A DNA stretch of 64,000 bases from Argopecten irradians (taxonomy: Eukaryota; Mollusca; Bivalvia; Pectinida; Pectinidae). The stretch spans positions 6,079,778 to 6,143,777 of the forward strand of contig NC_091142.1 in the NCBI RefSeq assembly GCF_041381155.1, given 5' to 3'. This document shows positions 35,188 to 45,992 of this stretch, one piece after another. How positions within the stretch are numbered: the first letter of the stretch is position 1; each line of letters begins with the position of its first letter. The notes under the pieces were generated by a model. The model was not told the DNA's origin. It did no database searches and saw only the letters and a program-made list of their open reading frames with translations. The position numbers and the translations under genes were made by a program.

Positions 35188-35362
35188 TAAGTTCTGTAGT
35201 AAACGTGGTGTAAAAATATAAGAAAATTTATTTGAGCAACTTTGCCCTAATTTTTTACTCGACCGATATTAACTGATGAACTACGTTGATATTTGTTAGT
35301 TATTTCGCGTCCATGGCTTCATAAATCCTATAAATATTGAGAACATAGCTTAAATATTTCAT

Positions 35363-35434
35363 CATCCTCGATACGGCAAGGGTTACTGTAACTTGTTAGA
35401 CCTACTGATAGTAACCCCTGGAATATCGAGGATG
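35363..35434. mobile_element. Minimal hairpin derivative of MITE family B
   Basis: Only the two ends remain: CATCCTCGATACGGCAAGGG and TAACCCCTGGAATATCGAGG with a 20-odd-base spacer, 72 bases in all. It looks like a large internal deletion of a palindromic element. Confidence 0.8.
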
Positions 35435-35699
35435 ATGTTTAATATGGACAGATCAAAGATAACATTTCAGATAAATATCTAAATGTCCATTAACTGTCGT
35501 TAACCTACATTCCACAATCTATCATTTTCGGTCTGCTTTGAAATGATCGTTCATTAGTATGTGAACGTTTTGTATCTGTCCAATATATGACCATTAAAAT
35601 CAATCAAATTAAAACGATGCACTGTAAATATGTATACATAAGTCAGTTCACTTGCTCCGTTTGACATTTACATCTAAAGCATTCTTTACAAACTTGTAC

Positions 35700-36165
35700 G
35701 GCCACTGGGTGAGTGTGAATATCCGGCGAAAAATTATCGACCAACGGCAATTTGTTTCATGTATGTATCAACCATTCAACATGGGGTTTTAACTCGTGAC
35801 CAGTTGTATGTGTTTAAGTGATAAGATATCAGACACTCGCCCAACGGGATCTAGAGGTGAAGGACTGATACGTTGGAGAATGTCAGACACCTTAACCACT
35901 TAGCCATGGCAGTCAAGAGATGGAGGACTAGTTATAGAATGTCAGACACCTTAACCACTTAGCCATGGGAGTCAAGAGGTGGAGAACTAGTTATAGAGTG
36001 TCAGACACCTTAACCACTCAGCCACAGAGCTCAAAAGGTGGAGGGCTAGTAATAGAATTTCAGACACCTTACCACTTGACTCCAGTGCTCAAAATGCAGC
36101 GGAATAGTGATAGAATGTCAGATACCTTAACCACTTGGACACAGCGCTCAAAAGGTTAAGAATTT
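35700..36165 (-). mobile_element. SINE with its tRNA-like head amplified in tandem
   Basis: A 59-base unit recurs with GTCAGACACCTTAACCACTT (or variants) at about 35822, 35882, 35941, 36000, 36059 and 36117. Reversed, the unit reads TGGCTAAGTGGTTAAGGTGT and then CTCCACCTCTTGA, which matches the head of the SINE at 34236 up to just before its B box. A degenerate B box and tail follow on the minus strand at about 35810-35705. So one SINE had its A-box segment duplicated about six times. Confidence 0.7.
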
Positions 36166-36179
36166 GAGGTGAAATGCTT

Positions 36180-38980
36180 GACACATCATTCACCTAATGT
36201 AAGCATTTGAATATACATGTATAACTACAAGAATAGACCACATTTATACAATCACAGCTAGCAACACTAAAAGTTCCGTTAATCCCCGGCTTGCATGTGA
36301 AGAGCGGATCGCGTTCATTAACTGAACACTATCAAATCGGATCTGGATTGGATGCCGAGGATGTGATGAGGGCGTGGTCCCTGCTCAGGCCGGATGAATC
36401 AGATAGTCAGTATTTGGTCCCTCCCTTCATGATCTGGTCTCGCGGATTTTAATAATCAGAAAAAAAAGAAAACACCCAGTTTTCATCTCCAGTCATATAT
36501 ATATTATGTGTAAACTAAGTGCGTTAAAGCCCCTGTGTTCAATTACAGGTTGTTTACTAATTATTTGTGCCCTAGGTGTCCATTGAAACGTCTTTTATAG
36601 ATCTAGATTATTTTAAACCTCGGTAATACAGCTTCATACCTCTATGAATTATATAGCTCATAGAGTCATCTTATTTCGATCTGGAATTGGTCGAAATATA
36701 CAAGTATATCTGAATTGTAACTAATCCCTTATGCAAGCTTTTGTGTTTGATACCGCAAATGATGAAATGACTTCCACCTTCAGTTTTCAAAACGCATTGT
36801 AAAACTTATTAAAGATAAGCGCTCCAATGAGAAAACAAAAGACCGAATGTCTTTGATATAGGTCACATTACGTATGCACTTGATGTCTAATAAATCGTTT
36901 ATAAAAATAGTGATGTGTAATGGATTAATAAATAAAAATCATAGTTGTCTTCTTCTTTTTCTTTTTTCCTGTCATCTTCTTCTTCGTCGTCTTCTTCTTC
37001 TTCATCGTCGTCATCATCGTAGAAATGATGGTTCAGTTCTTATCGTTGTAAATTTGAAATAGAAGATGTGGTACAGTTTTGTACTTAAATAAATAATCTA
37101 AATTAAATTACCTGTAATTTGGTTTACATCCCTAACACGTATTACAATGTATTCCTAGCTAAGATCTTTATTGGACAGTCTCCTCTGAAATCTACACCTA
37201 TTCAGTACATGTATGTATGTAGTATGTACATCGGAGCATTGTTACGTATCTTGGTATGCAAAGCTATGTATAATTTGGTTGGGAAGCAAACATGGAATCG
37301 AAAGCTCCTCTTCGAATATCAAACGTAATTAGATATCACCAAAATTTCGTGTATTCTGCATTCAAAACTCGTACATGTATTATACCAGAATAGCATATCA
37401 GTAATCTCTCCCAGAGTTAACTGCGATTCCGTCAGTCGGGTACCGCAGTGCACCCTGGGACAGATTGTGGAGACCACGCATACCGGTTGCTTACACTAAA
37501 TCAAAATGGACTTCCATGAAAATCAAGGGATTCTTACGGCAGAAATAGGGGGAAATATTGTTTTAGAAGTTATTTGGCATTATTCGCTCTATAATATTGC
37601 TCTTTGAACAGAATGAAGTTTCACATTCAGATATCCAAAGCCTCGTTCGTACAAAGGCGATATTTTCTGTCCGAAGGGTCAGGATGGCCTATAGTCAACC
37701 ATGGGAAAATCAATAGAATCGTACGTTTAATTAAGCGTATCTTGCGTTATCAAATAGTCTGAATAATTAATTATTAGGATTGATGTAACTATTTCTTAAC
37801 TTCATCGGGTTATGAAGTAAATTTTGTTTACAAATTTTTGTGAGAATCCGCTACGCGGGTTCACATTGTTTGCACACAAAATATCTTTCACACCCCGATA
37901 AAGTTACAAAATAGTTACACTAATGCTTTAACCAACACGCAATATCTATAAGAGATTTGCATGAAAATTACAACGGACACGAGGGATTTATTTTTTAATC
38001 ATCATCGTTTCTCGGTGTGGAGCTTTTGACGCCTGATATTTGCTTCGTATATATTTTTCAAATTAATCTTTCGCACACCAAGACACTTTCATTCCCTTGT
38101 AAATGTCAATGTCTCGTGGTCAAAATCAGCATGAAGTATTTCTCTGGGCAGCAACTGACTGACATTTACATCGTCAAGATGTAAATTTCATGATTTTCTG
38201 AGTAGATGTAAACACACAGGATTAGGTATAAAGGTCAGAATGTATAATTTACGACTGTTTTTGTTGTTGTTTTTTAATCGATATTTTCTCCATTACATGC
38301 TGGGGCTATTTAATTGTTAGATACGTAACACAGGGACCTAGCACAAATTTTTAACCAACAGTATTTATATAATTTTGTACATTTCTCAACCCTTGCAAAG
38401 ACGAATTCGACAAAATACAGGAAAAAAATGTGTTCGGGAATCCTACAACTGATTGAATAACGAAAACGACACAACTATGTTCCGGAATATTTAACAATTC
38501 AACAGTTTTAGATGGTTGCTTTCAAATTAACAAAGATATATGTGATAAAAGGCCGAGTGCGTTCTTATCACAGTGGATTTAACATACACATGAAGGATTA
38601 CATATCTATAATTTATATTTTGAACATTCAAATAGCATGTAACAGTAAACGAGATAGCTGTGTGCCAATAAAGTTAATAAAATATAATTGGCATAATTTT
38701 GGTGAATACAATGTGCACGTTTTTTGTTCGTATTTTTCGTTTCGTATTTTTTTCTGCCTATGGAGCTGAAGAAGAATGGTTTCGATCATTCCCATGCAAA
38801 GAAAGACAACTCTAGGTCTTTTTACCATCTATCAAAGTTAAACATGGTTATCTCCCTCAATAATAGAAATTAAGAGAAAAGGTCCATGGGGATCAGATCC
38901 TTTTTTTCTAGAATATAGCTGATGCACAGTGGAACTTGGTTAATACGAACTCGGATAAATCTTAGCAAACGTCAAGACAT
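36180..38980. other. AT-rich intergenic DNA
   Basis: No gene was recognised. A (CTT/CGT)n trinucleotide tract lies at 36950-37020. GC-richer patches at 36290-36460 and 37390-37500 resemble old repeats but have no visible termini. Confidence 0.45.
36950..37020. repeat. CTT/CGT trinucleotide tract
   Basis: Repeated CTTCTT, CGTCGT and CATCAT units. Low complexity. Confidence 0.85.
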
Positions 38981-38984
38981 TTCA

Positions 38985-39213
38985 GGAGAAAAAAACTGAC
39001 CAATCACATCCAATCAGAATCTTCCTTTGAATATTACAGAGACCGATAACCCAACTTCAAATCCATAAAATCATCCACAATGTACCCGGTACAGATATAT
39101 GATTCTGTATATCAAAGGACGTACCAAACTAACTTTTCAGTTTTGCTATGGCATAAAGCAGGGGTGGATATTACGACAGTGACAGTAAACCCTGTAATAT
39201 TTAGGCTTAATAG
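38985..39213. mobile_element. Truncated palindromic MITE (family B)
   Basis: The internal family B blocks CTGACCAATCACA and GAGACCGATAACCCAACTTC are present, along with a right arm CAGGGGTGGATATTACGACA. The left arm and the outer right terminus are missing or decayed. Confidence 0.55.
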
Positions 39214-39347
39214 TGACAGGAACAGTCGATTTTAACTAAAATAAGAATTTTGAAATATATGACTCTCGCCAAATTCATCGCTGCAGATCAGGCAAAAAAT
39301 TTCAAAGTGTAGCAATTTCGAAAATATTCAAGTTTTACGGTAGGGAC

Positions 39348-39630
39348 CATCCTCGATACTCCAGAGGTTCTGATCACATACGATCTCTACATCCCTGTCA
39401 TTGTAAAATTGACGGCAGCTTAGGGGAACAAATTTGAACCAATAACAGTCCTTCAACAATTTTCTTTGAAGACTACAGATAGAGCGACGCTGCAACTTCA
39501 AAAGCAACACAGTCAACCACAGCGTACCGATATACGGCTCTTACCTGTTCTGTTGCCTCCAGTTTAAGTATGAGATAGTCCAGGTGTATAGAGATCGTAA
39601 GTGATCGGAACCCCTGGAGTATCGAGGATG
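39348..39630. mobile_element. Palindromic MITE (family B)
   Basis: CATCCTCGATACTCCAGAGG at the left and CCCCTGGAGTATCGAGGATG at the right. The interior matches the copy at 23665, including the AGAGCGACGC block. Confidence 0.85.
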
Positions 39631-39933
39631 ACAAAGACGGAATTGTACCGTCACAAAGCGTTGATTCGCGACATCCCAAAAGACAAATCACGCAGGCTAA
39701 GTCATGAAATATTTTATCTAGTGAATTTGTTTTTATATACAACTTTGACTAAACAGAACAATATAGTTTTAATATACATGTATATGTACGTGAAAAAAAA
39801 ACATTAACCTTTGACGTTAAGTCATAGCCCATGTCAGACCAGCACCAAAAATGGTGATGTTGAAGTTTTATTTACTTTGAATGATCAGTAGGATATAAAA
39901 AATACGTAACATTCAAATGCAATCGTGGCATTT

Positions 39934-39991
39934 CGGAGTAATTTCCGTCAATCTTCGGAAATATTTCCGAAGATTACCGGAAATTTCTCCG
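39934..39991. repeat. 58-bp spacer-less palindrome
   Basis: Two 29-base arms meet at 39962/39963 (CTTCGGAAATATTTCCGAAG at the centre) and pair with three mismatches. It would extrude as a hairpin. It contains repeated TTTCCG / CGGAAA blocks. Confidence 0.85.
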
Positions 39992-40252
39992 AGGGGATCC
40001 GATTGATTCAATACAAATGGTATACCATATAATACAAACATAAATGTAGACACATCCTCAGTAACCCAGGCGATATATACATACATGTAAATGTAGCGTA
40101 GTGTAGTGCGATCACCCGGGGGTCTCCGACGATGAGGTAGACAATACTACACGTACATCCGGAAAAGTATATAACTAATCAATTAATTTATTTTTTTTGC
40201 GTTTGCGGTTTTGAGATTTTTTTTTTAATTTTGCTAAATTTTGTAATTCCAA

Positions 40253-40384
40253 AGGAGTTTGATGTTCTGTCAATAATATATAGTATACATATATATAAAA
40301 AATACACCTATATATTATATAAAAAGGGGTATTTTTTTATATATGTATACTATACTATATATATTGACAGAACGTCAAACTCCT
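40253..40384. repeat. Fold-back repeat at a LINE 3' end
   Basis: The left arm GGAGTTTGATGTTCTGTCAA (from 40254) and the right arm TTGACAGAACGTCAAACTCC (to 40383) extend inward through matching AT-rich sequence, giving arms of about 57 bases and a loop of about 20. The right arm continues into the LINE remnant. Confidence 0.75.
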
Positions 40385-40857
40385 GTGGTAATTCTTTTAC
40401 ATTTGTTACATTAAAAAGTTGTATTTGTTTATGCATACTTGGTTTTTTGTCTTGTTCTTTGAAATAATAGTTTTTCGTGGGTTTTTTACGAATATCAGAG
40501 TAACATGGACATTTTAAAACAAAACGACATTCATCTTCAACATCATTTAAATTGCACAAAGTACATATTCTTAAATGTTGTGGTATATTTTGGTAACGAC
40601 CCTTTTCCACATTTAGATTATTGTGCGCAGAGATTCGTATTTTGGAAATTTCTTTGAGATGATCTTTTAAAATTGGTTTCCTTAAATAGTATCGCAAACC
40701 AAAATCGTGGTCAAGAGATCAGTAGAAAAATCCTTTTGAAGATGTTCTTATCTGTTCAAACTGTGTATTGCGTAGAACCAAGTGATTTTCTATAGATATC
40801 AATGTTAACGTATGTCACTGTCCAGGGTAAATAGAGTTATCTTTTTAAATACGATTC
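40350..40857 (-). mobile_element. Non-LTR retrotransposon (LINE) C-terminal remnant
   Basis: The minus strand encodes a stretch typical of the C-terminal region of LINE reverse transcriptases: I-R-I-S-A-H-N-N-L-N-V-E-K-G-R-Y, then a knuckle C-T-L-C followed by V-E-D-E-C-R-F-V and C-P-C-Y-S-D-I-R. The last open frame covers 40697-40350; related codons continue to about 40857 with interruptions. The catalytic RT and endonuclease regions are absent, so it is a 5'-truncated dead copy. The clade cannot be fixed. Confidence 0.75.
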
Positions 40858-40859
40858 TT

Positions 40860-41290
40860 TCATGCTGATTTTAAAGTAGGTCAACAAATACGCCTGTGAT
40901 CTGAAGATATTAAAGATACCTTTACCCGGAAGCTACCATTTTGTCTTGAATTCCGCGAATAAATTGGCCACAATTTTTTAACAAATTGCACTTTAAATAT
41001 CTCCTTCTGACAACAACAGACTTGTAAGAATTTAAAAAAATGTTTACAACGACGTGTATTGTCCAACCCGCGAGAGACGAGCAGATTGCAATCTCGGTGG
41101 TAGAGAGTGCAATGCTGATAAAACATTAGCAATCGAGAACCTTCGGCCCTTTCCTGAATCGTTTACGGAAAGTGCCGAAGGTTCCCGATTTATCATATTG
41201 GTATGGGGAAGCGGTGTCCGTGATGATTCCGCCAATCACATGCACCTAATCACGTGCTCCCTTACAGATGTTAATATTCTCTTCCTTCTT
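40860..41290 (+). promoter_or_regulatory. Upstream region of the defensin-like gene with promoter hairpin
   Basis: An inverted repeat pairs GAGAACCTTCGGCCCTTTCC (about 41136) with GGAAAGTGCCGAAGGTTC (to about 41185) across a 12-base loop. No gene was seen in the interval itself. Its position 110-160 bases upstream of the TATA element makes a regulatory role possible. Confidence 0.35.
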
Positions 41291-41295
41291 AGCAG

Positions 41296-41364
41296 TATAT
41301 ATACATAATGAGACAGAAGGGTCCAGACTAAAACAGAAAGGAAACACAGGAAACGCACTATAAA
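41296..41364 (+). promoter_or_regulatory. TATA element and noncoding first exon of the defensin-like gene
   Basis: TATATATA at 41296-41303 is followed about 60 bases later by a donor-like AAAGTAGGT (GT at 41365; an alternative GT is at 41369). The matching acceptor is at 41575-41576, seven bases before the start codon. This predicts a short noncoding first exon from about 41326 to 41364. Confidence 0.45.
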
Positions 41365-41583
41365 GTAGGTATCTTTTAGGACGCGTTAATGATGCGAGAT
41401 TCTTTTTTTATATTAATATTCATTCTATTGGTATTTTTCTTCCTTTTTTTACTATGTTCTTTTTAAAATATGACGAATTTCAACGAAACTCACATAAATT
41501 GTTATAAAATCTATAAGACAAATGCAATTGATGAAAAATATACAAAATGTTTTGAGAAATTCTTAACTTATTACAGACAAAAA

Positions 41584-43901
41584 ATGAAGAAACAGGTGTT
41601 AGCGTTTTATCTTGCTGCGGCTTTACTTAGCATTGCATTTGGGAGCAAAGAAGTGAATGAGAAGAAGAAAAAACAGATTGCTGGGTTATTTGAACTTGGA
41701 GCGTTGATAGGGGAACTATTTGCAGGGACTGCCGCTGAAACTGCAATTGCAGCTGGTGTAGGATCTGCAGCAAGCGAAGCAGCCCTTGGTGCTGGTGCTG
41801 TGGCAGCCGGTGTTGGTACTGCTGCAGTCGTTGATTCCGCCATCCATCACCATTCCGGTACGTATACGGCGCATGGGATGTTTCAGATATCATCAAGATA
41901 CAAGAATTTCTCAGAATGCAGGACCTAACATTAAAGTTATTTGCGCCGTTTTTTTCATACTCATGAATCAAGAAATTCTTAACATATGTTATTCACCACC
42001 AAACGTTATCAAAATTTCGAGAATGTCAATATGTACAGGTTTTAATAGTTCAAGGTCAAATAAGAACGCAAAAAGTAATTTTGGAATTATCATAGATTCG
42101 TTTATCTGGTCTGCATTGACTTGACATAGGATAATGCATATAAATATTGATTCTGTTTGATGATTGAATTGTTTGTTTTGTTTGTTTGTTTGTTTGTTTT
42201 TTTGCTTGCTTGATTGATTGATTAATTAACGTCTTATTAACACAGCGTCATGACGGCCTCCCAATGTATGCAGTGTGTAGGGTGTATGAAGTGATGTGTG
42301 TTTTGGGAGACTGCTGTATGTTCGGGTTGTGTCTTCTTGTATAGTGGATTTGTTGCCCCTTTTATAGTGCTATATCACTGAAGCATGCTGCCGAAGACAC
42401 CAAGCAATACACCCTACCGGTCACATTATACTGACAACGGGCGAACCAGTCGTTCCCTGTTTGCTGAGCGCTAAGCAGGGGCAGAAACTACCACTTGGTT
42501 TGTCTCGGTCGGGGGACAGAACCCAGAGCATACCTCACAGGGGCGAGCTTACAACTGAAGGCCAAATGTGAGGCGGAGTCAAGGGAGACGTTAGGAAGAA
42601 GAAAGTCAGTTAGAGAGAAAAGAAAAAATAAGATCCTAAGTTTAGTTGCCTTTTACGATCATGCAATAGGGGCAGCAGGTGCAATTCTAACGCCCTACCT
42701 GCAGGGCCAGATATATTTTATAACTTGACATATAACATGTATTCATTAATCGTTGTTTGGTTTTATATCACGTTAATAGCTGTCCATACTGAAACGCCGA
42801 CACCTGACGTCACTATCTGTGAAGATACTGGATTCTGCACCCTCGGAAAATGTGACTTGGGGAATAGTCTCTATTTGGGGAATGTGTTGTGCACCGGAGG
42901 TAAAAAATGCTGTATTCCATCTGGTACCTGTGGCGTGACAGCTCGTATTGGTAAAATGCCTCTTAAAGCACTCGGGAAGTGTCGTCTTCAACTCTCCAGC
43001 CACGCATGTCATGACAACGAAGAGGTGACAACTAGCTTGACTTGCAATTCCGGATATAACTGCTGTATCCCGAAACAATGTAAGATGAAACACCTATTTC
43101 TTTGATATAATTTCAGGTAACGCCTATTTTGGAGCACAGATATCAAAAATTAATATATGTATATTAAAAAAAAGACTTTCCTTTCTGTTTATGGTATAAT
43201 TAGAATTATTTTAGGAATCTTTTATTATTATTTATTAAAATATTCAAGACTTAATGTGCGGTATTTGAGACACTCGTGTTGTGTCTCCAGGGCAAATGTC
43301 TACTTGTCAGCGACGTAACAGTCTGGTGTATAGATAAGTTCCTTGTTGTTATACAATTTTATGTTGTTTTATTTTATGTAATACCTGTCATTTGCACATG
43401 TATGCGATATATGATCAGTATATAATGGGACTGTCATAACAAAATATAATATATTTCAGTGTTTGCTTAATGCGGGCATTTAATTACCAACAAAAACTAG
43501 TTTAATATATATCAATTCTAGCCTTTCTAAATTCCTGACGTTAAAAAATATTACCAAAAAAAAATCCAGATTAAAAAAAAAAAAAAAAACAAAAACTATA
43601 TAATTTCTATTGTTTAAAGCGATTCTGTTCCCATTGTTTGCGTTGGTCTGGATATACCCACAGGCGTTTGAGACATTTTTCTCTCTCTACATGTACATAT
43701 ATAATATATATAGAGAGAAATGCCTATGTTTATAGAACCAAACGCCTGTGGATATACCCAATCTTTTCATGCCAAGGGTTTCAAAACGATACACCCCATT
43801 TCAAGAGGAAGAAGATACATGTACTACAGATGTAGACTGTAACTCTTGGTTAGCGAAAATTAATATGTCCTGATTTCATTTTTTTATTTTCTGTTGTAGA
43901 A
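41584..43901 (+). CDS. Secreted big-defensin-like peptide precursor with two six-cysteine modules (four-exon model)
   Basis: Coding exons are 41584-41857, 42780-43079 and 43900-43901, giving 191 residues. Acceptor TTATTACAG precedes the first; donor CCGGTACGT (phase 1), acceptor GTTAATAG, donor AATGTAAGA and acceptor TTCTGTTGTAG join the rest in frame. The protein has a signal peptide (1-20), a basic KEVNEKKKKQ stretch (22-31), an Ala/Gly-rich hydrophobic domain (32-91), then cysteines 105, 111, 116, 129, 135, 136 and 142, 159, 168, 180, 186, 187. The first set, C-x5-C-x4-C-x12-C-x5-CC, fits beta-defensin/big-defensin spacing; the second ends in the same x5-CC-I-P pattern. Big defensins likewise join a hydrophobic domain to a cysteine domain across an intron, so a secreted antimicrobial role is a reasonable inference, not proven. 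The doubled cysteine module and the very Ala/Gly-rich first domain differ from known big defensins. Without splicing, the two halves would be separate short reading frames. Confidence 0.65.
42168..42712. mobile_element. Dispersed mollusc repeat inside intron 2 of the defensin-like gene
   Basis: It starts with (GTTT)n and TGATTGATTGATTAATTAAC, continues ATTAACACAGCGTCATGACG, and ends near GCCCTACCTGCAGGGCC. The GC content is well above that of the flanks. I recognise it as the type of long, non-coding dispersed repeat common in bivalve genomes; its class (SINE-like or other) is unsure. A short open frame in its 3' part (42495-42728) is not a gene. Confidence 0.6.
43650..43760. repeat. Inverted repeat in intron 3 of the defensin-like gene
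   Basis: CCACAGGCGTTTG (about 43658) pairs with AAACGCCTGTGG (to about 43752). Matching TTTCTCTC / GAGAGAAA blocks lie further in, around an AT-rich loop. Probably a fold-back MITE. Confidence 0.6.
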
Positions 43902-43959
43902 AATTGGATGACTGAAGAGGAGTTTCATTTTACGAGGTGTTTACCTGTAATATGAAGTA

Positions 43960-43965
43960 AATAAA
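43960..43965 (+). terminator. Polyadenylation signal of the defensin-like gene
   Basis: AATAAA lies 60 bases into the predicted last exon, which starts at 43900 and carries the end of the stop codon plus the 3' UTR. Confidence 0.55.
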
Positions 43966-43989
43966 GATTGAATTGTGTGTCAACGTTTG

Positions 43990-44690
43990 GTTACTGCTTT
44001 ATCATTTCATACAAACACTTGTGTTTATAAGAAGTTTTAGAAACTAGCGAGGTTACGAGAAACTGTTAACGGCATCGATTATAATTAATCTTCAACCATC
44101 AACCATCAACAGATATCGTTAAATGTGAAAAAAAAGTCTAAACCGTGAGAAAACTTGTTTCAAATTAGTAACGACACCCAAACGGGAAGAACTGACAATA
44201 ACCTCACGTACAGAGCTTGTTTGAACTTAAAACATTGTCTGATGGGAATTTCCATGTCATGTAAGAACCTATGTACGTACACGACAAATTTCACGCCCGT
44301 ATAAAGTGCCAATATGTGCTATCAACAGTACATCCTCGATACTCCATGGGTTACTATCAGTGATGTTGTGTATACAGGTTGTGTAGATGTTGTAAGATTA
44401 TAGTCGAAGGGACATTATTTAGTTTTTAATGTATAAAGAAAATATTACAATAAAACTGCATTAGAGAATTCAACAAATAAAATAAAACATTCGTGAACGG
44501 TGATTGAATAATGAAAGCGATAACATGTGTAGATCGATCTGCAATTTCAGCAGCTGTGAAATATATATAATAACTGATAAGGGAGATCATCTGATGTTCT
44601 GCAGGTCTATGAAAATATTTGGAAAGATTTGCTTTCAACAGATGATGAACATGATTTTGTTCATCGGGAATTACCTACGCAACGGTTTAA
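43990..44690. other. AT-rich intergenic DNA with a solo family B terminus
   Basis: CATCCTCGATACTCCATGGG at about 44331 is the terminus of MITE family B with no partner end. No gene was recognised. Confidence 0.5.
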
Positions 44691-44698
44691 TGGTAAAT

Positions 44699-45052
44699 TT
44701 AAAGATGCTCCACCGCTGACAAACGGCATTTTTTCACTATCAAAAACAGGAGCAGACGATTCAGTATTTTTCTATAGTAACAAAAGTTACTTATTTTACA
44801 CCATTACCACCATCGAAAAGTTTGAGCTTCTAATTTTGCTCCAAGTTTAAAATATAAAAAAAAAAATTAATTGCATCCCGAAAAAAATCTGTGGCACTAT
44901 ATCCTATATGGAATGAAGTACTGATTGCGCACGCTAAATATTTCATATTATTTTTTTGTGTTATTTAGACATATATATACACAATTAAACATCAATTATT
45001 GTTCAAATGATAAATATCATTTGTGTTCTGTCGGCGATGGAGCATCTTTAAA
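44699..45052 (+). mobile_element. MITE (family A), best-preserved copy
   Basis: TTAAAGATGCTCCACCGCTG at the left and CGGCGATGGAGCATCTTTAA at the right form a terminal inverted repeat of about 24 bases with TTAA at both ends. The 354-base element lacks coding potential. Confidence 0.9.
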
Positions 45053-45059
45053 AAAAATG

Positions 45060-45985
45060 TATAAAATATCTTCGAAAGACTTCATTCGCTCATGTCGTGG
45101 GTAGTCATTCTGTTTTCAATGTTAATAAAAAAACATTTTTTTGAAAATTTCGAAAATGCGAATCTTTATGTCATAGTATCTGAATAAAATGCGCACATTC
45201 ATACTTTAAATGATATTCTATTATATAACATATCAAACGGTGGAGCAACATCACAGGGACCAGGCAATATTTGCTTAATGCATTTTAAAGGTCGAGTAAA
45301 ACAGAGTCAACACCATACAGATTTTTCAAAAAAAAAAATTAATAAAAAAGTAAACTGTAAAGTTCTACGTACATATAATTAGGGTCCACGCTGTAAATGT
45401 ATCAGCGGCAAGTTAGCGGAAGCCCTGTAAGATTTGTTTAGTACGCATGTGTATTATATTCGGAATTTCCCGCGGCTGGTGTGTAAGAAGAAACAAGTTC
45501 CGAACGGTAGAAGATAAACTGTGTGCATATATACAAAAAGGTATTATACAGTATTGTAAAGCAATATGTCATGACAGTGGTAGAAAGCCATTTAATAGCA
45601 TAGAGCCACGTTCCCTTCAGAACTGATATCGGCTGAGGAAACATTTAAATCATCAATTAGCAGTCAGTGTTAATCTTAGATGTCACAGGTGTCAAATTGC
45701 CACATAGCTACAGGCAAGGCTCAGACTGCAGCCTGACCTTTATAAAATACCAAGCAACATTTTAACGATGGGAGGGACCTGTAGCTTACATACTTTGCAT
45801 TGTGTGGAGTCTTTTAACAGATACATTATAGGCAAATAGTGAACAGTGAAGCTCAAAGTTTGCTCCTTTAGGTAGGAAGGCAATACAAATTACAAGGTAT
45901 AAAAACACGATTTTATTGATGAAAATATACTTCACTCAGAAAATTGTGAGGCTAGAAGATTGTGTAAAATAAAACACTACTTTTT
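45060..45985. other. Intergenic DNA upstream of the helicase remnant
   Basis: No intact gene was seen. It may include further decayed parts of the same mobile element, but no motif is readable. Confidence 0.4.
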
Positions 45986-45992
45986 CCTCATA

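Noticed and set aside
42495-42728. Basic 77-codon open frame
   Set aside because: It lies inside the 3' part of a dispersed non-coding repeat in an intron.
42725-43105. Independent secreted cysteine-rich gene starting M-T-Y-N-M-Y-S-L
   Set aside because: The apparent signal peptide is intron sequence under the better splice model, which has an in-phase acceptor at 42778-42779. It remains possible as an alternative start.
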